A DNA stretch of 8,672 nucleotides from Burkholderiales bacterium UBA954 (GTDB taxonomy: Bacteria > Pseudomonadota > Gammaproteobacteria > Burkholderiales > Burkholderiaceae_A): assembly GCA_002293155.1 (NCBI GenBank), contig DBCQ01000019.1, positions 1 to 8,672 on the forward strand, in the 5' to 3' direction. This document shows positions 1-7,500 of the stretch, piece after piece (positions within the stretch are counted from its first letter, which is position 1; each line of letters opens with the position of its first letter). The position numbers and the translations under genes are program-made. Below the pieces are notes generated by a model that was not told the DNA's origin, did no database searches, and saw nothing but the letters and a program-made list of their open reading frames with translations.

Positions 1-654
1 CTGCGGCTAGGCGTCCTCTACGACCTGCTTGGACGAACCCAACACGAGGATATGCGGCGTATTAGTGTTGAGCAGGCGATGCGGCGTTACGCGGTTGATG
101 TTGAGCAGGCGAGGCGAATCGGTGAGTTTGCAATGAGCCTGTGGCGCAATTTAAAGATAGGCTCTGAGGAGGAACGCAGCGAGTTAGATCAGCAGCTACT
201 CTGGGCAGCCTGCTTGCACGAGATCGGGCACTCAATCTCCCACAATAGTTTTCATAAGCATTCTGCCTACATACTGACCCACGCCGATATGCCTGGATTC
301 TCCCGGCGCGAGCAGCAGGCGGTGGCCGCATTGGTCCTCGGGCAGGTGGGTAAGCTCAACAAGGTGCAGTCATTGATGGCGTCCCGCCCTGGTTGGGCGG
401 CGTTGCTGTGTTTCCGTCTATCTTGTCTCTTTTATCGCAGACGGTTTACCGAGGATCTGCCGCAGGTGACGTTGAGCACCTTAGGGCAGGGATTTAGCGT
501 CTCGGTTGCTGCCGATTGGCTCGCCGCCCACCCGCTCACCGAGTTTGGTCTTCAACAGGAGTCTGCTGAATGGGCGAAACTGGGTTTTGATCTACAATTC
601 AAGGCTGTTCAGGCTGGCGAAGCGGTAATGCGGCAGTCCTCGGCAGGCGCGTAG
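1..654 (+). CDS. ppx: Exopolyphosphatase (Ppx/GppA family), C-terminal part; 5' end outside window
   Basis: Exopolyphosphatase removes terminal phosphates from inorganic polyphosphate in the cytoplasm. The frame is open from base 1, and its first residues (LRLGVLYDLLGR) match the family segment closing the second ASKHA-type domain, so the ATG at 52 is an internal methionine and not the start. The visible 217 residues are the C-terminal helical, HD-like domain: LHEIGHSISH at visible residues 72-81, HKHSAYIL at 85-92 and DMPGFS at 96-101 line up with the equivalent E. coli Ppx segments as I recall them. The N-terminal catalytic ATPase-like domain is not in the window, so Ppx cannot be told from GppA with complete certainty; the HD-like C-terminus and length favour Ppx. 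The TAG stop (652-654) lies inside the following tRNA gene. Confidence 0.88.
   Translation: MRLGVLYDLLGRTQHEDMRRISVEQAMRRYAVDVEQARRIGEFAMSLWRNLKIGSEEERSELDQQLLWAACLHEIGHSISHNSFHKHSAYILTHADMPGFSRREQQAVAALVLGQVGKLNKVQSLMASRPGWAALLCFRLSCLFYRRRFTEDLPQVTLSTLGQGFSVSVAADWLAAHPLTEFGLQQESAEWAKLGFDLQFKAVQAGEAVMRQSSAGA
593..598 (+). promoter_or_regulatory. Possible -10 element for tRNA-Val (weak)
   Basis: TACAAT matches the sigma-70 -10 consensus at five of six positions and lies inside the 3' end of ppx. A start near 605 would leave a leader of about 40 bases before the tRNA. No convincing -35 hexamer is found 16-18 bases upstream (bases 570-575 read ATGGGC), and there is no extended -10 TGN. It is listed only because the tRNA and the downstream thrS need a promoter somewhere and this is the best hexamer nearby. 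Confidence 0.2.
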
Positions 655-721
655 CTCAGCTGGTTAGAGCACCACCTTGACATGGTGGGGGTCGTTGGTT
701 CGAGTCCAATCGCGCCTACCA
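645..721 (+). tRNA. tRNA-Val (anticodon GAC)
   Basis: A 77-nt cloverleaf can be drawn in full. The acceptor stem 645-651 pairs with 711-717 at all 7 positions. The D arm GCTC/GAGC follows T8-A9. The anticodon stem 672-676 pairs with 684-688 around the loop TTGACAT, with anticodon GAC at 679-681. The T arm 694-698/706-710 includes one G-T pair and carries the TTCGAGT loop. The discriminator is A718 and CCA is encoded at 719-721. It reads valine codons GUC and GUU. It overlaps the last 10 bases of ppx and lies 51 bases before thrS. Confidence 0.97.
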
Positions 722-772
722 CTTTGACCTAATAGATTTAGCCCCTAGAGGCACTCCGTTACAAAGGTTCCG

Positions 773-2680
773 ATGGTGAATGTCACGCTGCCCGATGGCG
801 CAGTGAAATCCTTCCCTCAGCCCGTAAAAGTGGCTGATGTTGCGGCAAGTATCGGCGCAGGACTCGCAAAGGCCGCAATTGCAGGCAGGTTAAACGGTGC
901 GCTGGTCGATACAAGTTTTCTCATCGAGCATGATTCGCAGTTGTCGATCGTGACCGAACGGGATGCGGATGGCCTAGAGATTATTCGACACTCCACAGCC
1001 CATCTACTGGCCTATGCTGCACAGAAATTATTTCCTGGCCTTCAGGTCACGATTGGTCCGGTCATCGAGAACGGTTTTTACTACGACTTCGCTTATGAGC
1101 GGCCACTGACCCCGGAAGACCTTGAATCTATTGAGGCCACCATGCGGGCACTTGCCGCAAAGGATGAGCCCATCGTGCGAGAGGTATGGAATCGAGACGA
1201 GGCAGTGAATTTATTTCTGCAGATGGGCGAGAAATATAAAGCAGAAATTATTGGATCAATTCCGGCCGACCAGCCCATCTCACTGTACAGAGAAGGCGAT
1301 TTTGTGGACCTCTGCCGAGGGCCTCATGTTCCATCAACAGGAAAGTTAAAAGTATTCAAGCTCATGAAGGTTGCGGGTGCCTATTGGCGCGGTGATCATC
1401 GCAATGAAATGCTGCAGCGTGTGTACGGCACAGCGTTTGCAAAAAAAGATGAGCTCGACACCTATCTACATCAGCTCGAAGAGGCCGAGAAACGCGATCA
1501 CCGAAAACTTGGCAAGGCCCTAGATCTTTTTCACATGCAGGATAACGCGCCGGGTATGGTGTTTTGGCACCCCAAGGGCTGGTCGATCTGGCAGCAGGTC
1601 GAGCAGTATCTGCGGCAGGTCTATGTCGAGAGTGGCTATCAGGAGGTCCGTTGCCCCCAGATTCTCGATCGCTCGCTCTGGGAGGCCTCTGGCCACTGGG
1701 AGCACTACAAAGACAATATGTTCACCACGGCCTCAGAGAACCGGGATTACGCGGTCAAACCCATGAACTGCCCCGGCCACATCCAGGTCTTTAACTCCGG
1801 CCTGCGCAGCTACCGGGACCTCCCCCTGCGTTACGGCGAATTCGGTTCTTGTCATCGCAATGAGTCCTCCGGCAGTCTCCATGGCCTACTTAGGGTGCGC
1901 GGATTTACCCAAGACGATGGCCATATTTTTTGCACCGAGGATCAGATTCAGTCAGAGGTGGATGCCTTCACTCGTAAGTTGCTGGCGGTCTATAGAGATT
2001 TTGGTTTTGAGAGCGTGATCTACCGGCTCTCGACGCGGCCTGTCAATCGGGTCGGATCCGATGAGAGCTGGGATAAGGCCGAGCGTGCGCTGGCAGAGGC
2101 CTTAAATAACGTGGGCGTTCAATGGCAGGAGCTCAAAGGCGAGGGCGCGTTCTATGGACCCAAAATTGAGTATTCTCTAAAGGACTCTCTTGGCCGTATC
2201 TGGCAGTGTGGAACGATCCAGGTGGATTTCAATATGCCGGTGCGACTTCATGCTGAGTTCGTAGATTCCGATAACACCCGCAAATCCCCGGTCATGCTGC
2301 ACCGGGCGATCGTTGGTTCTCTCGAGCGATTTATTGGAATCTTGATTGAAAACTTCGCCGGGGCGATGCCCGTCTGGCTGGCTCCCGTGCAGGCTGTGGT
2401 CGCCTCGATCACGGATTCTCAAGCGGATTACGCCCAAAGTGTTGCGAAAACCTTGCAAAACCGGGGCTTTCGGGTCCAGGCGGATTTGCGAAGTGAGAAA
2501 ATCTCCCTTAAAATCAGGGAGTTAAGCCTGCAAAAAGTGCCGTATATCTTGGTCGTTGGAGACAAAGAAAAGGCGTCTGGTCAGGTAACAGTTCGCGCTC
2601 GGGGTGGAACAGATCTCGGCGCCATGGCAGCGGACGCCTTCGGCCAACGACTTGAACAGGAAGTTCAGTCCCGGCAATAA
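773..2680 (+). CDS. thrS: Threonine--tRNA ligase
   Basis: Class II synthetase that charges tRNA-Thr with threonine and hydrolyses mischarged Ser-tRNA-Thr. The 635-residue length is normal for the bacterial enzyme. Order of domains: TGS domain about 1-62; editing domain about 63-240 with HSTAH (H73, H77) and CRGPH (C181, H185), the expected editing-site residues; catalytic core about 243-535; anticodon-binding domain about 536-635. Motif 2 is visible around [15 protein letters not shown] (353-367) and motif 3 around [11 protein letters not shown] (510-520). The catalytic zinc ligands are C333 (in MNCPGH), H384 (in DDGHIFC) and H510. The ATG at 773 has a modest AAAGG (763-767) five bases upstream and gives the usual MVNVTLPDG start; a GTG follows at 776. 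thrS lies 51 bases after tRNA-Val and 39 bases before infC, in the same frame. No tRNA-Thr-like operator was recognised in the short leader. Confidence 0.98.
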   Translation: MVNVTLPDGAVKSFPQPVKVADVAASIGAGLAKAAIAGRLNGALVDTSFLIEHDSQLSIVTERDADGLEIIRHSTAHLLAYAAQKLFPGLQVTIGPVIENGFYYDFAYERPLTPEDLESIEATMRALAAKDEPIVREVWNRDEAVNLFLQMGEKYKAEIIGSIPADQPISLYREGDFVDLCRGPHVPSTGKLKVFKLMKVAGAYWRGDHRNEMLQRVYGTAFAKKDELDTYLHQLEEAEKRDHRKLGKALDLFHMQDNAPGMVFWHPKGWSIWQQVEQYLRQVYVESGYQEVRCPQILDRSLWEASGHWEHYKDNMFTTASENRDYAVKPMNCPGHIQVFNSGLRSYRDLPLRYGEFGSCHRNESSGSLHGLLRVRGFTQDDGHIFCTEDQIQSEVDAFTRKLLAVYRDFGFESVIYRLSTRPVNRVGSDESWDKAERALAEALNNVGVQWQELKGEGAFYGPKIEYSLKDSLGRIWQCGTIQVDFNMPVRLHAEFVDSDNTRKSPVMLHRAIVGSLERFIGILIENFAGAMPVWLAPVQAVVASITDSQADYAQSVAKTLQNRGFRVQADLRSEKISLKIRELSLQKVPYILVVGDKEKASGQVTVRARGGTDLGAMAADAFGQRLEQEVQSRQ

Positions 2681-2683
2681 GGC

Positions 2684-2704
2684 GTCCGAGTTTTTTCGGA
2701 TTTT
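2684..2704 (+). terminator. Weak hairpin between thrS and infC, possible attenuator
   Basis: TCCGA (2685-2689) pairs with TCGGA (2696-2700) around a six-base GTTTTT loop, with a possible extra G2684-T2701 pair, and is followed by TTTT. The stem is too short and the T tract too brief for a strong Rho-independent terminator, and infC depends on read-through. It ends just before the infC Shine-Dalgarno sequence (from 2705), so mild attenuation, RNA processing or no function are all possible. Confidence 0.25.
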
Positions 2705-2712
2705 AAAAGGAA
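2705..2712 (+). promoter_or_regulatory. infC ribosome binding site
   Basis: AAAAGGAA is a good Shine-Dalgarno sequence. AAGGA (2707-2711) ends 8 bases before the ATC at 2720, a normal spacing. It is far too distant from the TTG at 2777 to serve that codon, so it supports the upstream non-canonical start. Confidence 0.7.
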
Positions 2713-2719
2713 CACAATA

Positions 2720-3241
2720 ATCGCTACAGATCGTTCGCATCGCATAAACGCAGAAATCAACGCACCGCAGATCCGGTTGGTTGGGGTAGATAACGAAGCG
2801 CTCGGAATTGTTCAGGTTGCCGAGGCCCTCAAAATGGCTGATGAAGCCGAAGTGGATTTAGTAGAAATTGCGCCGCAGGCCGATCCGCCTGTTTGCAAAC
2901 TGATGGATTACGGTAAGTTCAAGTATCAGGAACAAAAGCGTGCCCACGATGCAAGACTGAAGCAGAAGGTTATACAGGTTAAGGAAGTAAAGTTTCGCCC
3001 CGGCACTGATGACAATGATTATCAAGTGAAGGTTAGGAATGTAGTGCGTTTCTTGGAAGAGGGCGACAAGGTGAAGATCACCCTGCGCTTTCGAGGCCGT
3101 GAGATGGCCCACCAAGAGTACGGAGTCCGGATGTTGGAGCGTCTGCGGGTAGATTTGGATGAGCAGGCGGTGGTTGAACAGATGCCCAAGCTCGAAGGGC
3201 GCCAGATGGTGATGGTGATTTCGCCAAAGAAAAAGAAGTAA
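2720..3241 (+). CDS. infC: Translation initiation factor IF-3, ATC start codon
   Basis: IF3 binds the 30S subunit, prevents premature 50S joining and checks the start codon-initiator tRNA pairing. Starting at ATC 2720 gives 173 residues beginning (M)[12 protein letters not shown], the conserved N-terminus of the family and its usual length. The N-domain is about 1-75 ([15 protein letters not shown] at 56-70), the linker about 71-90, and the C-domain about 91-173 with [11 protein letters not shown] (91-101), [13 protein letters not shown] (121-133) and a KKKK tail. No ATG, GTG or TTG occurs in frame between the thrS stop and TTG 2777; that TTG would remove 19 conserved residues. ATA at 2717 is an alternative unusual start. 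E. coli infC uses ATT, and IF3 represses its own mRNA by discriminating against such codons; the same control is inferred here. The TAA stop lies in a short tandem repeat. Confidence 0.93.
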   Translation: MATDRSHRINAEINAPQIRLVGVDNEALGIVQVAEALKMADEAEVDLVEIAPQADPPVCKLMDYGKFKYQEQKRAHDARLKQKVIQVKEVKFRPGTDDNDYQVKVRNVVRFLEEGDKVKITLRFRGREMAHQEYGVRMLERLRVDLDEQAVVEQMPKLEGRQMVMVISPKKKK

Positions 3242-3258
3242 GGAAGTAAGGAAGTAAA
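3235..3258 (+). repeat. Three tandem copies of an 8-bp unit across the infC stop
   Basis: Units GAAGTAAG (3235-3242), GAAGTAAG (3243-3250) and GAAGTAAA (3251-3258) follow each other directly; only the last base of the third differs. The first unit holds the infC TAA. Because 8 is not a multiple of 3, TAA recurs at 3239, 3247 and 3255, one in each frame. The array may have arisen by slippage. Confidence 0.9.
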
Positions 3259-3305
3259 GTATTAAGATGTAGCAACAAACCGATGTACCGCAGTATCAAA
3301 AGCTT

Positions 3306-3363
3306 TGCCAGGTTGTTTAAGTGACTGCATGTGTTGGCGTAGCCAGTGCAGACCACCTGAGCA
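3306..3363 (+). promoter_or_regulatory. Irregular stem-loop before rpmI, candidate L20 autoregulatory site
   Basis: This structure fills the centre of the 143-base infC-rpmI gap, which holds no gene. The outer stem pairs TGC (3306-3308) and CAGGT (3309-3313) with ACCTG (3355-3359) and GCA (3361-3363), with A3360 bulged. After an asymmetric internal loop (3314-3324 against 3352-3354), CTGCA (3325-3329) pairs with TGCAG (3347-3351). After a four-base bulge, TTGGC (3334-3338) pairs with GCCAG (3342-3346), including one G-T pair, around a GTA loop. In E. coli, L20 represses rpmI-rplT by binding the mRNA between infC and rpmI, including an irregular stem that resembles its 23S rRNA site. Position and shape fit; the L20 link is inference. 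The structure ends 11 bases before the rpmI Shine-Dalgarno sequence. Confidence 0.5.
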
Positions 3364-3384
3364 GGCGTTAAAACGGAGCAATAA

Positions 3385-3582
3385 ATGCCCAAAATGAAGA
3401 CCAAGAAGGCGGCTGCAAAGCGCTTTCAGGCCCGCGGCAGTGGGTCCATCAAGCGTGCGCATGCAACCAAGCGCCATATCCTAACGAAGCGCTCGACCAA
3501 AAATAAGCGTCAGTTGCGTGGAACTCTCACGGTACATGAGTCGGACATCAAACATGTTCGCGCCATGATGCCTTACGCATAA
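3385..3582 (+). CDS. rpmI: 50S ribosomal protein L35
   Basis: Small, very basic protein of the large ribosomal subunit. The 65-residue length is typical. The N-terminus [14 protein letters not shown], the central [15 protein letters not shown] segment (23-37) and the tail HVRAMMPY (57-64) are characteristic. The ATG at 3385 has GGAG (3375-3378) six bases upstream. It is followed by rplT after 12 bases, so the two are probably translated together and jointly controlled by L20 through the structured leader upstream. Confidence 0.97.
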   Translation: MPKMKTKKAAAKRFQARGSGSIKRAHATKRHILTKRSTKNKRQLRGTLTVHESDIKHVRAMMPYA

Positions 3583-3594
3583 GGGAGACTCAAC

Positions 3595-3954
3595 ATGCCT
3601 CGCGTAAAACGTGGAGTAACCGCAAGAGCTCGTCACAAGAAAATTCTTGCACTGGCCAAAGGATTTCGTGGCCGTCGTAATAACGTATTTCGGGTCGCCA
3701 AGCAGGCGGTAATGCGTGCTGGGCAGTATGCCTATCGCGACCGTCGCAATCGCAAGCGTGTATTTCGTGCGCTATGGATCACGCGTATTAATGCTGCCTG
3801 CCGTCAACACGATATTAACTACAGCCGGTTTATTGCAGGGTTAAAGAAGGCCAATATCGATCTTGATCGCAAAGTATTGGCCGATCTCGCTGTGATGGAT
3901 AAGCCCGCGTTCGCATCGATTGTTGCGACTGTTAAAGCTGCGATCGCTAAGTAG
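3595..3954 (+). CDS. rplT: 50S ribosomal protein L20
   Basis: L20 binds 23S rRNA early in large-subunit assembly and in several bacteria also represses its own operon at the mRNA level. The 119-residue length is standard. The basic N-terminal extension [16 protein letters not shown] (1-16) and the [18 protein letters not shown] segment (22-39) are the typical rRNA-binding part; residues from about 60 form the globular domain ([14 protein letters not shown] at 58-71, [11 protein letters not shown] at 76-86). GGGAG (3583-3587) lies seven bases before the ATG. The rpmI neighbour and the structured leader before it fit autoregulation. pheS follows after 29 bases with no terminator between. Confidence 0.97.
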   Translation: MPRVKRGVTARARHKKILALAKGFRGRRNNVFRVAKQAVMRAGQYAYRDRRNRKRVFRALWITRINAACRQHDINYSRFIAGLKKANIDLDRKVLADLAVMDKPAFASIVATVKAAIAK

Positions 3955-3983
3955 TTAGCGGTCTGGCTGCCGAGGGATAGTCC

Positions 3984-5000
3984 ATGACCGACCTGGCGCG
4001 GCTTATCTGCGATGCCCAAGAGGCCTTTGAGACTGCTGCGGATTCCGTAGCCCTTGAGAATGCCAAGGCACGGTTTCTAGGTAAAAGCGGACAACTGACT
4101 GAGCGCTTAAAGGCACTCAGTCAGGTCGATGCTGAGGCGAGAAAAACCCTCGGCGCAGAAATCAACGCAGCAAAAACCGAAATTGAAGTGCTCTTGCAGC
4201 GTCGTCGTCAGCAGATTGCCGATGCGGCACTTGGCGAGCGCCTTGCAGCGGAATCGATCGATGTCTCCTTGCCTGGACGCGGCCGTGGTGTCGGCGCGAT
4301 CCATCCGGTGATTCGTTCCTGGCGGCGGGTTGAACAGATTTTTACTTCGATTGGCTTCGATGTTGCCGATGGCCCCGAGATCGAGACCGACTGGATGAAC
4401 TTCACGGCCTTGAACAATCCGGAGAATCATCCCGCCCGCTCAATGCAAGACACCTTCTATCTGCAAAAGCGAGATGAGCAGGGACTGCCCTTATTGTTGC
4501 GCACGCATACCAGCCCAATGCAGGTGCGATACGCCAAGACCCATGCCCCACCGATTAAGGTGATTGCGCCTGGGCGCACCTATCGGGTCGATAGCGATGC
4601 GACCCACTCGCCGATGTTCCATCAGGTCGAGGGCCTTTGGATTGCCGAGGATGTCTCGTTTGCAGATCTAAAGGGCGTCTACACAAATTTCTTACAGCAA
4701 TTCTTTGAGACGACTGATTTACAGGTTCGTTTTCGTCCGTCATTTTTCCCATTTACGGAGCCGTCTGCCGAGATTGATATGCGCTTTGAATCTGGCCCGC
4801 TTAAGGGGCGCTGGTTAGAAATTTCTGGATCCGGCCAGGTCCACCCGCAGGTGATACGACACTTCGGGCTTGATCCCGAGCGTTATATTGGATTTGCTTT
4901 TGGAAGTGGCCTTGAGCGCATGACGATGTTGCGCTATGGGATCGCTGATTTACGGATGTTTTTTGAAAATGATCTTCGTTTCTTGCGGCAGTTTGTCTAA
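3984..5000 (+). CDS. pheS: Phenylalanine--tRNA ligase alpha subunit
   Basis: Catalytic subunit of the alpha2-beta2 class II enzyme that charges tRNA-Phe. The 338 residues comprise an N-terminal helical coiled-coil (about 1-90, rich in A, E, K and R), which contacts tRNA, and a catalytic domain (about 100-338). Motif 2 lies around [13 protein letters not shown] (211-223) and motif 3 around [14 protein letters not shown] (307-320), followed by FFENDLRFL (326-334). The phenylalanine pocket segment GFAFGSG (303-309) keeps the small alanine (A305) that corresponds to A294 of the E. coli enzyme, so normal Phe specificity is expected. ATG 3984 is preceded by GAGGG (3972-3976). There is no pheM-like leader peptide or attenuator in the 29-base gap after rplT. 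pheT begins 2 bases after the stop. Confidence 0.98.
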   Translation: MTDLARLICDAQEAFETAADSVALENAKARFLGKSGQLTERLKALSQVDAEARKTLGAEINAAKTEIEVLLQRRRQQIADAALGERLAAESIDVSLPGRGRGVGAIHPVIRSWRRVEQIFTSIGFDVADGPEIETDWMNFTALNNPENHPARSMQDTFYLQKRDEQGLPLLLRTHTSPMQVRYAKTHAPPIKVIAPGRTYRVDSDATHSPMFHQVEGLWIAEDVSFADLKGVYTNFLQQFFETTDLQVRFRPSFFPFTEPSAEIDMRFESGPLKGRWLEISGSGQVHPQVIRHFGLDPERYIGFAFGSGLERMTMLRYGIADLRMFFENDLRFLRQFV

Positions 5001-5002
5001 CT

Positions 5003-7480
5003 ATGAGAGTTCCTGAAAAATGGCTTCGTAGCATGGTTAATCCTGCCATGAGTGTCGAGTCACTCGCAGAGTTACTCACCATGGCGGGGTTAGAGGTCGA
5101 GGAGGCTGAGCCACTTGCACCGCATTTCACAGGCGTTGTTATCGCGCGGGTGCTTGCGACAGAAAAGCATCCCGATGCCGATCGCCTGCGCGTATGTCAG
5201 GTGGATACGGGTTCTGGCTCGCCATTACAGATTGTCTGCGGCGCACCGAACGTGGTTCCCGAGATGCTGGTCGCGTGCGCCACAGAGGGTGCTGTCTTAC
5301 CGGGTGGATTCAAGATTAAGCGCGCAAAGATGCGGGGCATTGAGAGCCAAGGCATGTTGTGTTCCGCTAAAGAGCTTGGCATTGCAGAAGATGCAGAGGG
5401 TCTGCTGTCTTTACCCTCGGCCTTAGCGACACGCCTCGGTAACAATCTGCGCGAGGCGCTTGATCTTGATGCACAGGTCTTGACTCTAAAGCTCACCCCG
5501 AATCGTGCTGACTGTTTATCGATTCTCGGTGTTGCCCGCGAGGTCTCGGCGTTAACCTCAAGCCCGATTACACCGCCGCAGTGGCCGCAGATTACGCCCA
5601 CCGTCTCAGACCGTGTCGCGGTCACCGTCGAGGCCAAAGACCTCTGCGGTCGATTCTCAGGGCGCGTGATGAAGGGCGTGAATGCCGCCGCATTAACTCC
5701 CGATTGGATGCGTGCGCGGCTCGAGCAGTCGGGTCAGCGCTCGATCACCGCCTTGGTCGACATTTCAAACTACGTGATGCTTGAACTCGGCCAGCCCACC
5801 CACATTTTCGATCTCGATAAGCTCGAGGGTGGCCTCACGGTCCGTTGGGCCCGCGATGGCGAAACACTCACCCTGCTCAATGGCCAGACGGTGCGCTTAA
5901 CGCCCTCAGTCGGTGTCATTGCGGATAACGGTAAGCCAGAGCAGCCCGCCGAATCATTAGCAGGGATTATGGGTGGCGAGTCGACTTCCGTCAGTACCGC
6001 AACGAAGAATATCTATATCGAAGCCGCCTTCTGGTGGCCGGATGCAATTCGGGGTCGTGCCCGTTCGTTTAATTTCACTACCGAGGCGGGCCATCGATTC
6101 GAGCGCGGTGTGGATTGGTCGCGCACGATCGAGCATATTGATTACATCACTCATCTGATTCAAACGATCTGTGGTGGCGAGGCAGGGCCTCTCGATGATC
6201 AGACGCTGGCCGTTCCGAAGCGCGTCCCAGTAACCATGCGAATTGCTCGGTGCAGCAAGGTCTTAGGAATTAGCGTTCCAGCGCAGACCTGTTTAGAGAT
6301 TTTTAAGCGCTTGGGTTTTGGGGCTGAGCTCTCAGGAGATCAGGCGCTCATTACGGTGACGCCGCCCAGCGCACGATTCGATATTGAGATCGAAGAGGAT
6401 CTGATTGAAGAGGTCGCGCGCGTGTATGGGTTTGACAGAATCCCAGCCCGGCCTCCTATTGCTCCAATCGTGATGTCGGCGCCTAAGGAGTCATCGCGCT
6501 CTGTGATGCAGTGCCGAGATCGTATGGTCGATAACGATTATGTTGAAGTGATTACCTATAGTTTTGTAAGCGAGGCGGGTGCGACGCAGATTCGCGCTGA
6601 GACGCCGCTAGCGTTGCTCAACCCCATGGCCTCTCACCAGTCAGTCATGCGTACGAGCCTGCTGACTGGTTTGTTGGAGTGTCTAACGTCCAACCTGTCA
6701 CGCAAACAATCCCGGGTTCGTATTTTCGAGATCGGCAGAACCTTTCACGATTGCCCGGCCGTTGTTGCTGGGGATTGGACAGTCAAGGGGATTGATCAGC
6801 CCATCAGAATTGCCGGCCTCGCTCTGGGCGGTGCCGTTGACGAGCAGTGGGGTCAGACATCGCGAGAGGTTGATTTTTTTGATGTTAAGGCCGATCTCGA
6901 GGCCCTAGTTGCGCCATTGATACTCACTACAAGATTACCCAAGGCGGGTAAGCCCGCGGGTGAGAAAACCGTTGTTGGGCCAGAGGCCGAGCCCAGTCTG
7001 ATGGCGCTTCACCCTGGGCGTTGCGCAGAGGTGCTCATTGATGGACAGGTGGTGGGAGTGTTGGGCGAATTACATCCTAGAATCGCTCAGGCCGCAGGCC
7101 TTACACAGCCGCCAGTCGTGTTTGAACTCCTCTTGGCGCCGCTCTTAACGGTTCCTATGCCAGCCGTTACCGAGGTCTCCAAGTTTCCCCCGGTTACCCG
7201 GGATCTGGCCCTTGTCGTGGGCTCTGAGACCCCCATGGGGGACCTGATTTCCACCCTAAACCGGGTAAAAACCCAATCAAAACAAGGATCTTGGATACAA
7301 CATATCAAGTGTTTTGATGATTATCGAGGTAAAGGACTGTCCGAAAAGGAAAAAAGTCTAGCTTTCAGGTTTATACTTCAGAGTCCCGAAGCTACTCTCC
7401 AAGATTCCGAGGTCGACGCGTTGATGAATGACATCGTAAAACTGATGCAGTCCGAGTTCTCAGCCCGCCTTCGTACCTAA
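5003..7480 (+). CDS. pheT: Phenylalanine--tRNA ligase beta subunit
   Basis: Partner of PheS; it binds tRNA, edits Tyr-tRNA-Phe and completes the tetramer. The 825 residues are somewhat longer than the roughly 795 of E. coli. Visible domains: tRNA-binding OB-fold about 40-150 ([15 protein letters not shown] at 56-70, VCGAPNV at 78-84); B3/B4 editing region about 210-390 ([17 protein letters not shown] at 254-270, AGIMGGEST at 320-328, [12 protein letters not shown] at 360-371); B5 about 405-480 ending [20 protein letters not shown]; catalytic-like core about 490-710; FDX-ACB anticodon-binding domain about 725-825 ([13 protein letters not shown] at 727-739, [17 protein letters not shown] at 774-790). 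A linker rich in Pro, Gly and Lys (about 643-665) may explain part of the extra length. The ATG lies 2 bases after the pheS stop without a clear Shine-Dalgarno sequence, which suggests translational coupling and equal subunit supply. Confidence 0.98.
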   Translation: MRVPEKWLRSMVNPAMSVESLAELLTMAGLEVEEAEPLAPHFTGVVIARVLATEKHPDADRLRVCQVDTGSGSPLQIVCGAPNVVPEMLVACATEGAVLPGGFKIKRAKMRGIESQGMLCSAKELGIAEDAEGLLSLPSALATRLGNNLREALDLDAQVLTLKLTPNRADCLSILGVAREVSALTSSPITPPQWPQITPTVSDRVAVTVEAKDLCGRFSGRVMKGVNAAALTPDWMRARLEQSGQRSITALVDISNYVMLELGQPTHIFDLDKLEGGLTVRWARDGETLTLLNGQTVRLTPSVGVIADNGKPEQPAESLAGIMGGESTSVSTATKNIYIEAAFWWPDAIRGRARSFNFTTEAGHRFERGVDWSRTIEHIDYITHLIQTICGGEAGPLDDQTLAVPKRVPVTMRIARCSKVLGISVPAQTCLEIFKRLGFGAELSGDQALITVTPPSARFDIEIEEDLIEEVARVYGFDRIPARPPIAPIVMSAPKESSRSVMQCRDRMVDNDYVEVITYSFVSEAGATQIRAETPLALLNPMASHQSVMRTSLLTGLLECLTSNLSRKQSRVRIFEIGRTFHDCPAVVAGDWTVKGIDQPIRIAGLALGGAVDEQWGQTSREVDFFDVKADLEALVAPLILTTRLPKAGKPAGEKTVVGPEAEPSLMALHPGRCAEVLIDGQVVGVLGELHPRIAQAAGLTQPPVVFELLLAPLLTVPMPAVTEVSKFPPVTRDLALVVGSETPMGDLISTLNRVKTQSKQGSWIQHIKCFDDYRGKGLSEKEKSLAFRFILQSPEATLQDSEVDALMNDIVKLMQSEFSARLRT
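7303..7315 (+). promoter_or_regulatory. Near-consensus IHF binding site inside pheT (tentative)
   Basis: TATCAA-GTGT-TTT fits the IHF consensus WATCAANNNNTTR except at the last base, where T replaces a purine. It sits in an AT-richer stretch of the pheT 3' end, about 190 bases before the proposed ihfA start. In E. coli an ihfA promoter lies within pheT and is repressed by IHF, so the position is suggestive. Such a short motif occurs by chance and no clear promoter accompanies it. Confidence 0.2.
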
Positions 7481-7500
7481 GCCAGCTAGAACGACCCATC

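Noticed and set aside
52..54. ATG as the start of the first gene
   Set aside because: The frame is open upstream to base 1 and encodes conserved Ppx residues, so the gene is cut by the window edge and this is an internal Met.
724..751. TTGACC with TAGAGG as a thrS promoter
   Set aside because: The -35 is good (five of six), but the -10 matches only three of six at 16-base spacing, which is too weak to annotate.
2777..2779. TTG as the infC start
   Set aside because: It would remove 19 conserved N-terminal residues and lacks a Shine-Dalgarno sequence at suitable distance; AAGGA lies far upstream and fits ATC 2720.
3305..3333. TTGCCA as a -35 for an rpmI promoter
   Set aside because: No -10-like hexamer lies 16-18 bases downstream (CATGTG at 17), and the bases are part of the proposed stem-loop.
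3078..3404. Minus-strand open frame of 108 codons across the infC-rpmI gap
   Set aside because: It overlaps the end of infC and the start of rpmI, has no recognisable family and no conserved character; the gap is better explained as a structured leader.
5115..5426. Plus-strand 103-codon frame inside pheT
   Set aside because: It is an alternative-frame shadow of well-conserved PheT sequence with no recognisable protein.
5197..5637. Minus-strand open frame of 146 codons inside pheT
   Set aside because: It is antisense to the conserved OB-fold region of pheT; its composition (rich in Ser, Arg, Pro and Ala) is typical of a shadow frame in GC-rich DNA.
7372..7377. TATACT as a -10 for an ihfA promoter within pheT
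   Set aside because: There is no -35 at suitable distance and no extended -10; a hexamer of this quality is expected by chance in an AT-rich stretch.
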